Positions 43,297 to 47,645 of a DNA stretch of 47,645 nt are shown here, in pieces (position 1 is the first letter of the stretch; the number at the start of each line of letters is the position of its first letter). Origin of the DNA: Levilactobacillus zymae DSM 19395 (GTDB lineage Bacteria > Bacillota > Bacilli > Lactobacillales > Lactobacillaceae); NCBI RefSeq assembly GCF_001434115.1, contig NZ_AZDW01000006.1, positions 1-47,645 of the forward strand, read 5' to 3'. The translations under genes and the position numbers were made by a program. Under the pieces are notes generated by a model. The model saw only the letters and a list, made by a program, of their open reading frames with translations. It did no database searches and was not told where the DNA came from.

Positions 43297-44043
43297 TTAA
43301 ACTTCCTGTTCCGCTGGCCGGACTAAGACTTCACTGATGGCCACGTGCTTGGGTTGGTCGATGGCGAACAACACGGCGTTAGCGATGTCTTCGGGATCTA
43401 GCGCCAGGCCACTAGCTTCTTCGCTGTTCATCAATTGGCTGATGCCCGCTTCGATGGCGGCATTGCCAATCGTCTTGACCAGTTCCGTGCGCACGGCCCC
43501 GGGGGACACGATGGTCGACCGGATGCCGTGGCCCTTTTCTTCCTGGCGTAAGCCTTCCATAATCGCCCGCACCGCGTACTTGGTGCCATTGTAGACGGCC
43601 GAGGCGGGATAGACCACGTGACCGGCCACGGAATCGGTACTAATGATCTGACCGTCGTGTTGCGCCTGCATCACCGGCAGCACCTCGCCGATGCCGTTCA
43701 GCACGCCCATCACGTTGACGTCCAACATCAGCTGCCACTTGTCGTATTCGCGGTCGCTGAGGTTGCCTTGGGGCATGGTGCCGGCGTTATTGTACAAAAC
43801 GTCGACCCGACCAAATTCACTTACGGCCAGCTGAATCAGGTCGTGCACGGATTGCCGGTCGGTCACGTCCGTTACGTGGTACCGTGCGTTCTCCCCGATG
43901 GCCTGGGCCAAGGCGGCTAGCCGGTCTTCGCGCCGGGCCCCCAAGACGACCTTGGCGCCCTTGGCCGCTAACAGCTTGGCCGTCGCCGCCCCAATCCCAC
44001 TGGAAGCTCCGGTAATCACAACTACTTTGTTTTCGATACTCAT
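43297..44043 (-). CDS. Short-chain dehydrogenase/reductase
   Basis: 248 residues of the classical SDR family. TGASSGIGA (about 11-19) is the NAD(P)-binding loop, NNAG (about 87-90) the structural motif, and the serine of the STDSVAG segment with YNGTK supply the Ser-Tyr-Lys catalytic set. ARREDR after the second strand suggests NADP preference. Such proteins reduce or oxidise small alcohols and ketones; the substrate is unknown. ATG 44043 follows AAAGGAGTGG; in-frame codons upstream belong to the intergenic spacer. Likely cotranscribed with the acetyltransferase gene 19 bp upstream. Confidence 0.9.
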   Translation of the reverse strand: MSIENKVVVITGASSGIGAATAKLLAAKGAKVVLGARREDRLAALAQAIGENARYHVTDVTDRQSVHDLIQLAVSEFGRVDVLYNNAGTMPQGNLSDREYDKWQLMLDVNVMGVLNGIGEVLPVMQAQHDGQIISTDSVAGHVVYPASAVYNGTKYAVRAIMEGLRQEEKGHGIRSTIVSPGAVRTELVKTIGNAAIEAGISQLMNSEEASGLALDPEDIANAVLFAIDQPKHVAISEVLVRPAEQEV

Positions 44044-44062
44044 CTTAAACCACTCCTTTAAG

Positions 44063-44593
44063 TTAAATAATCTTGATGACTTTAGCGGGCACACCCGCCA
44101 CTACGGCATTGGCTGGCACGTCCTTGGTCACGACCGCACCGGCCGCGACCACCGCGTCTGGCCCCACCGTGACGCCCGGCAAGATAATCGCCTTGGCGCC
44201 AATCCAGGCATTTTGCTCAATCGTAATCGGGGCCACCGTCAAGGCCCGGCGGTGGGCCGGATTCAACTGATGGTTGACTGTGATCAACGCGGCACCCGGG
44301 CCAATCAACACGTCGTCGGCCAAGGTGATGCCACCTAAATCGGTAAACTGCACCTGGTCGTTGATCATGACGCGTTTGCCAATGGTCAAGTTCCGCCCGT
44401 AATCCGTATAGAACGGTAAGCGAATCTCGACGGAAGGGTCTAGCGGTCGTCCCGTCAGCTCCCCCACCACCGCGCGAATCTCAGCCGGTTGGTGCTGGCC
44501 CGTATTTAATTTCTGTACTAATAATTGGTTGCGGTCGATGGTCGCTTGCTGAGCGGCAATCTCCGCCACACTCATGTTCTGTGCTGCTGGCAC
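44063..44593 (-). CDS. Hexapeptide-repeat sugar O-acetyltransferase (Maa/LacA-like)
   Basis: 176 residues. A short helical N-terminus leads into a left-handed beta-helix with hexapeptide repeats, including [26 protein letters not shown], where the histidine is the usual catalytic base, and [20 protein letters not shown]. It acetylates a sugar or similar hydroxyl compound with acetyl-CoA, as a trimer. The start is GTG at 44593, eight bases after AGGGGG. First of a two-gene unit with the SDR gene. A promoter TTACAT-16-TATACT lies just upstream. Confidence 0.87.
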   Translation of the reverse strand: MPAAQNMSVAEIAAQQATIDRNQLLVQKLNTGQHQPAEIRAVVGELTGRPLDPSVEIRLPFYTDYGRNLTIGKRVMINDQVQFTDLGGITLADDVLIGPGAALITVNHQLNPAHRRALTVAPITIEQNAWIGAKAIILPGVTVGPDAVVAAGAVVTKDVPANAVVAGVPAKVIKII

Positions 44594-44713
44594 GTTGTCA
44601 GCCCCCTTTGTTTAACGATGAGTCCTAGTATAGGGGCGCCAACGGCATATGTAAAAGTCCTATATCAAATGATAATGTATAGCAAATACGCATAGTTGAT
44701 TGAAACCCGATGA

Positions 44714-44729
44714 TGTTTCATGTGAAACA
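44714..44729. other. parS-like site 5
   Basis: TGTTTCATGTGAAACA, one mismatch to the parS consensus and identical to site 1, directly before a hairpin. Confidence 0.7.
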
Positions 44730-44766
44730 AAAGCGCGGTGTTCCCGGATGAGGAACGCCGCGCTTT
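44729..44766. terminator. Terminator-like hairpin in a divergent intergenic region
   Basis: AAAGCGCGGTGTTCC / GGAACGCCGCGCTTT stem adjoining parS site 5. The genes on both sides diverge from here, so its target transcript is unclear. Confidence 0.6.
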
Positions 44767-44809
44767 CGTCATTTCGCCATCGTCAGCGGCCAAGGCCCGG
44801 TCAAACTGC

Positions 44810-44856
44810 TATAATAGGCAAGTGCTGACGGCCGACCACTCGCTAGGCGGCCGTCA
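44810..44856 (+). promoter_or_regulatory. Extended -10 promoter and 5' hairpin of the DUF2075 gene
   Basis: TGCTATAAT (44807-44815) is an extended -10. The leader then contains a perfect 9-bp stem TGACGGCCG (44826-44834) / CGGCCGTCA (44848-44856), about 25 nt before the ribosome site. Confidence 0.6.
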
Positions 44857-44891
44857 ATTAAGAGAAATCGACTAGATTAGGAGTAACTATT

Positions 44892-46058
44892 TTGAATAAG
44901 ATCTTACAAGAACAATTCTTCGTCAAGGACCTCTCCGACGATCAAAAACACGTCATCACCGACCTCAACGCCTACATCAAACAGGGGCTGAGCGGCAAGC
45001 AATCGTCCGTCGCCATCATCGAAGGCGCCGCGGGAACCGGGAAATCCGTGGTCTTGATGGAACTGGTCCGTCAATACATGACCGACCCGCACTACCGCAC
45101 CTCGCTGGTGGTCAACCACCCCGAACTGTACAAGGCCTACCGGGACCTGGCCGCCTCGATTCCTAACATGCACGCCAAGGACATCCGCCGGCCCACGTCG
45201 CTGATCAACTTCGCCCAGAAGACTCACCAAAAATACGACATCATCTTCGTCGACGAAGCCCACCTGCTGTACTCCAAGTCCGAACCCTACGCGCACTACC
45301 GCGGCCAAAACCAACTCACCGATTTGATGGCCCTAGCCAAGGTGGTCGTGGTGGTCTACGACTTCGAACAGGTCTTCCAGTCCAAAATGTACTGGGACAA
45401 GGACCTCCTCTACAAGACCATCGGCGACCACCCGCACCGCCTCTTTAGCATGAACTTCCAGTACCGGATGGTGGCCAACGACGACCAGGTGGCCTGGATG
45501 GACGACCTGACCGCCGAAAAGCCGCTGCGGCCCTTCCCGGACGACAGTGAATTCGAATTTAAACTCTTCGATACCGCCGGCGGAATGTTCGACGCCATCA
45601 AAAAACGCAACCAGGAAGTCGGCATGAGCCGGATGGTCGCCACGTCCGGCTTCCCCCGCATCGACGGACGCCACAACGTCGAGATGGATAGTTTCAACCT
45701 GCCGTGGGACGAGTGGGACCCGCAACGGACCCACTGGGCCAAGCGCGAAGGCTCCATCACCCAGGTGGGAACCATCTACACGCTACAGGGCTTCGACCTG
45801 AACTACGTGGGGATGATCATCGGTCCGTCGTTTGGCTACGACCCGCAGACCGACACCATGACCGTGATTCCCGAAAAATACTCCCACAAGGAAATCTTCA
45901 AAAAACGCAAGGACATCCACTTCTCGCGTGACGAATACAAAACGTTTATCGCTAACGTCTTAAACGTCTTGATGAAGCGCGGGAAGTACGGCCTGTACCT
46001 GACGGCCTACGACGATGCCTTGCGCCACCGGTTGCTGGAACTGGGGACGACTAAATAA
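44892..46058 (+). CDS. DUF2075 P-loop ATPase/helicase-like protein
   Basis: 388 residues. Walker A is EGAAGTGKSVV (about 44-54), Walker B IIFVDEAHLL (about 117-126), and the helicase-like MNFQYRM and GTIYTLQGFDLNYVG segments fit DUF2075, an SF1-related group often seen with nucleases or in defence islands. Here it stands alone with no nuclease or methylase domain. DNA or RNA remodelling is plausible. The TTG start at 44892 is eight bases after AGGAGT. A structured leader precedes it. Confidence 0.85.
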   Translation: MNKILQEQFFVKDLSDDQKHVITDLNAYIKQGLSGKQSSVAIIEGAAGTGKSVVLMELVRQYMTDPHYRTSLVVNHPELYKAYRDLAASIPNMHAKDIRRPTSLINFAQKTHQKYDIIFVDEAHLLYSKSEPYAHYRGQNQLTDLMALAKVVVVVYDFEQVFQSKMYWDKDLLYKTIGDHPHRLFSMNFQYRMVANDDQVAWMDDLTAEKPLRPFPDDSEFEFKLFDTAGGMFDAIKKRNQEVGMSRMVATSGFPRIDGRHNVEMDSFNLPWDEWDPQRTHWAKREGSITQVGTIYTLQGFDLNYVGMIIGPSFGYDPQTDTMTVIPEKYSHKEIFKKRKDIHFSRDEYKTFIANVLNVLMKRGKYGLYLTAYDDALRHRLLELGTTK

Positions 46059-46062
46059 CTTT

Positions 46063-46112
46063 AAAAAAAGCTGAAACGTTAAGCCCAACTAGGCCTAGCG
46101 TTTCAGCTTTTT
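46063..46112. terminator. Bidirectional terminator
   Basis: AAAAGCTGAAACGTTA / TAGCGTTTCAGCTTTT stem between convergent genes. Confidence 0.8.
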
Positions 46113-46597
46113 CAATTAGTCGAATTTTTTTGTTGTTCGGTCGCGATTTGTCGTTCCGTGGCCTGGGCGTGTGCGAAATTCACGTCCAAGTTGGGTTCTG
46201 CCGCCGCATCCTGATTGAACGGCGTGGTCATGAAGAGGTCGACCATCTGGTTGGCTAGTTCCGGGGTCACCAGCCGACTCCCTAACGCAAGAACGTTGGC
46301 GTTATTAAGTTCCCGGGCCAGACGCGCCGATTCAGCGCTCTCACACAACGCGCAGTAGACCCCTGAATATTTGTTGGCCATGATGCTCTCGCCCATGCCG
46401 GTACTGCCAAAGATGAAGCCCCGCTTAAACTCACCGCTGACCACGCCCCGGCCAACTTCGTACCCCGCTCGAAAATAAGCGAAGTCGTTATCCGGCGTGA
46501 CGTCTTGGACGATGATGCCCTGCGCTAAGAGGTGGCGACGAACCTGGTCCTTTAACTCGGCCCCCAGGCGGTCGGCGCCCACAATGACTTTGATCAT
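46112..46597 (-). CDS. RpiB/LacA/LacB-family sugar-phosphate isomerase
   Basis: 161 residues. IVGADRLGAELKDQVRRHL and NNANVLALGSRLVTPELANQ are the conserved ends of the RpiB fold, which interconverts aldose and ketose phosphates. The loop that normally reads CGTGIGMS is GSTGMGES here, so the catalytic cysteine of RpiB is missing, and the preceding DxxHDYP-type motif is DNDFAYFRAGY. It may act on another sugar phosphate, as LacAB relatives do. ATG 46597 follows AAAAGGAGA. Confidence 0.82.
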   Translation of the reverse strand: MIKVIVGADRLGAELKDQVRRHLLAQGIIVQDVTPDNDFAYFRAGYEVGRGVVSGEFKRGFIFGSTGMGESIMANKYSGVYCALCESAESARLARELNNANVLALGSRLVTPELANQMVDLFMTTPFNQDAAAEPNLDVNFAHAQATERQIATEQQKNSTN

Positions 46598-46719
46598 GAC
46601 TGGTATCTCCTTTTAAGTAAACCGTTTTATAAAATGCTGGTTTAACTATAGCCTAACGTCTCAGGCAACGCAAGCTGCTAATATCATTAAACTTGTAAGG
46701 GGTCGGGCTTGCAGAATAA

Positions 46720-46759
46720 TGTCAAACATGTTTTACTTAATTTGTCAAAGATGTTTTAC
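46720..46759 (+). repeat. Two 17-bp direct repeats upstream of the XRE gene
   Basis: TGTCAAACATGTTTTAC (46720-46736) and TGTCAAAGATGTTTTAC (46743-46759) differ at one base and have a 23-bp period. The first contains the palindrome AAACATGTTT. Likely binding sites of the adjacent regulator. Confidence 0.6.
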
Positions 46760-46776
46760 ATAAGGACGTGAGTAGG

Positions 46777-46980
46777 ATGCAAAATACCATTGCGAGTCGG
46801 CGCAAACAACGCAAGCTATCGCAGGCGGACCTCGCGGCGTTAACCGCCGTGACGCGCCAAACCATCAACGCGATTGAAAACGACAAGTATGATCCGTCAT
46901 TGTCGTTAGCCTTCAAGTTAGCGGCGGTGTTGGAGACCACGGTGGATGAGCTGTTCAATCAAGGGGAGGATCATCAATGA
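46777..46980 (+). CDS. Small XRE-family transcriptional regulator
   Basis: 67 residues, nearly all helix-turn-helix: SRRKQRKLSQADLAALTAVT and RQTINAIENDKYDPSLSLAF, then ETTVDELF. This is the compact type paired with small membrane proteins in Firmicutes. ATG 46777 follows AAGGACG; GTG 46768 touches the ribosome site. The stop overlaps the next start as ATGA, so the two are coupled. Probably autorepresses through the direct repeats. Confidence 0.88.
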   Translation: MQNTIASRRKQRKLSQADLAALTAVTRQTINAIENDKYDPSLSLAFKLAAVLETTVDELFNQGEDHQ

Positions 46981-47416
46981 GTCGAGCAAAACGAATCGTG
47001 CGCGTGACGTTCTGGAGCAATACCTTTTTTCTGATCATGTTGGCTGCGCTAATGGCCGTGACTTTTGGAACCTGTTTCAGGAACGAGCGCTAATTTTGGG
47101 GTTAGATTTAGTGTTAGTTATCGGGATCTTCATCATGTTTTGGGTGCTGCAACGACGCCTGGACGTTAAGTCCTATAAGGGGCTGTACTGGGTCAGCGAC
47201 GAACGGGAACGAGAAATCGCCCTCAAGGTTCATTCGGCCATCATGATGGGCAACACCTACTTTCTCTACGGACTGTTGGTGGTCATCTTCCTGCTAATGA
47301 ACTTCGGCCTGTCCACGCAACGATTTGGCCAGGTTCTGCTGGGGCTGGTCTGGCTGTATCTGCTCTTCACCAACGTACAATACCTCTGGTTGTGGACCCG
47401 CTACGACCAAGACTAA
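46977..47416 (+). pseudogene. Frameshifted membrane protein partner of the XRE regulator
   Basis: Translation from ATG 46977 gives a basic start and a first helix (FFLIMLAALMAVTF), then stops after 38 codons. The other frame continues with NLFQERALILGLDLVLVIG, a conserved-looking KSYKGLYWVSDEREREIALK loop and two more helices to 47416. Adding one T to the run at 47063-47066 joins the parts as ...MAVTFWNLFQERAL. The intact product would be a four-helix protein of about 146 residues. Either a real one-base deletion or a sequencing error. Confidence 0.75.
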
Positions 47417-47444
47417 CCCCCCACCCGTTAAAAAGTTAGGATTC

Positions 47445-47476
47445 TTGGTTAGAATCGGGTGCAGGTATGGTATACT
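47445..47476 (+). promoter_or_regulatory. Extended -10 promoter of the candidate small RNA
   Basis: TGGTATACT is an extended -10 (TATACT 47471-47476). Weak -35 candidates are TTAGAA (47449-47454, 16 bp) and TTGGTT (47445-47450, 20 bp). Confidence 0.6.
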
Positions 47477-47481
47477 CTTAG

Positions 47482-47563
47482 ATGCGGAACTTCTTCATTC
47501 CAAGGATTCACCGAGGAGTTCCCAACGTATCTAGCCGCAATGTTGCCACATTGCGGTTTTTTT
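47482..47563 (+). ncRNA. Candidate small RNA of about 82 nt
   Basis: It lies between an extended -10 promoter and a strong terminator. The first hairpin pairs GGAACTTCT with AGGAGTTCC (one G-U); its stem holds both a pyrimidine-rich CTTCTTC and an AGGAG. The second, CCGCAATGT-TGCC-ACATTGCGG (47535-47556), is followed by seven T and ends the RNA. A frame of 31 codons starting at the predicted 5' end has no ribosome site and runs through the terminator. I do not recognise a known RNA family. Confidence 0.65.
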
Positions 47564-47645
47564 GTGCGCTGATTTAAAGAAATACTTTCACCCTGAATTA
47601 TTCACCAGAAACTCCAAAATCCCCATCAAACACATGATTCAAGTG
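47564..47645. other. AT-rich end of window
   Basis: No gene or signal recognised in the last 82 bp. Confidence 0.4.

Noticed and set aside
1-47645. CRISPR array, tRNA, rRNA or prophage genes
   Set aside because: No regularly spaced repeats, cloverleaf-like sequences, rRNA segments or phage structural genes were recognised by eye; a dedicated scan would be decisive.

Overview
This window reads as chromosome of a high-GC, heterofermentative lactic acid bacterium. A Levilactobacillus-type species fits best, but that is inference. The evidence is a full-length phosphoketolase with consensus start, a T-box-controlled asnS, a phenolic acid decarboxylase with its PadR repressor, LmrCD-like ABC exporter genes, lactobacillus-style secreted proteins, strong GGAGG ribosome sites, and GTG/TTG starts. 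Five intergenic 16-bp parS-type palindromes (1794, 23770, 31451, 38162, 44714) suggest that the region lies in the origin-proximal part of the chromosome.

Layout. 1-5.1 kb: a TA-flanked 283-bp repeat element, a MocR-type regulator, T-box-asnS and a secreted matrixin-like protease. 5.1-14.6 kb: an EamA transporter, a copper operon (two cupredoxins plus an HMA-less P-type ATPase behind CopY-type boxes), a phosphoesterase, a ThrE-like exporter, a glutamine-amidotransferase-like protein, a Na+/H+ antiporter and an SMR pump. 14.6-19.2 kb: phosphoketolase, a LysR/GNAT pair and a MerR regulator. A MerR-type promoter next to it seems to drive a small structured RNA. 19.4-22.3 kb: a TauE permease, a flavin disulfide oxidoreductase and a uracil-DNA-glycosylase-family protein. 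22.3-23.7 kb: a tnpB-only IS200/IS605-type element of lower GC.

23.8-31.2 kb: a zinc-ribbon membrane protein, YjjG-like HAD phosphatase, padC/padR, flavodoxin, arsenate reductase, quinone oxidoreductase, GyrI-like protein, and a MarR regulator divergent from a Fe-S-biosynthesis-family gene that ends in a second copy of the repeat element. 31.5-36.0 kb: a heterodimeric ABC exporter divergent from padR-DUF1048. 36.1-41.7 kb: an orphan HicB and a run of secreted proteins including a DNA-entry-type nuclease. 41.9-47.6 kb: a DUF2255 protein, LysR, SDR plus acetyltransferase, a DUF2075 ATPase, an RpiB-like isomerase, an XRE regulator with a frameshifted membrane partner, and a candidate small RNA.

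The most unusual material is non-coding. (1) A repeat of about 160 bp is present three times. Its hairpin arms differ between copies yet stay paired, and two copies are packaged in 15-bp terminal inverted repeats with TA flanks. (2) A MerR-architecture promoter (19-bp spacer, embedded dyad) faces away from the nearest genes toward a structured stretch of about 134 nt that ends at a terminator. (3) A promoter-hairpin-terminator unit of about 82 nt lies at 47.5 kb. No tRNA, rRNA or CRISPR array was seen.
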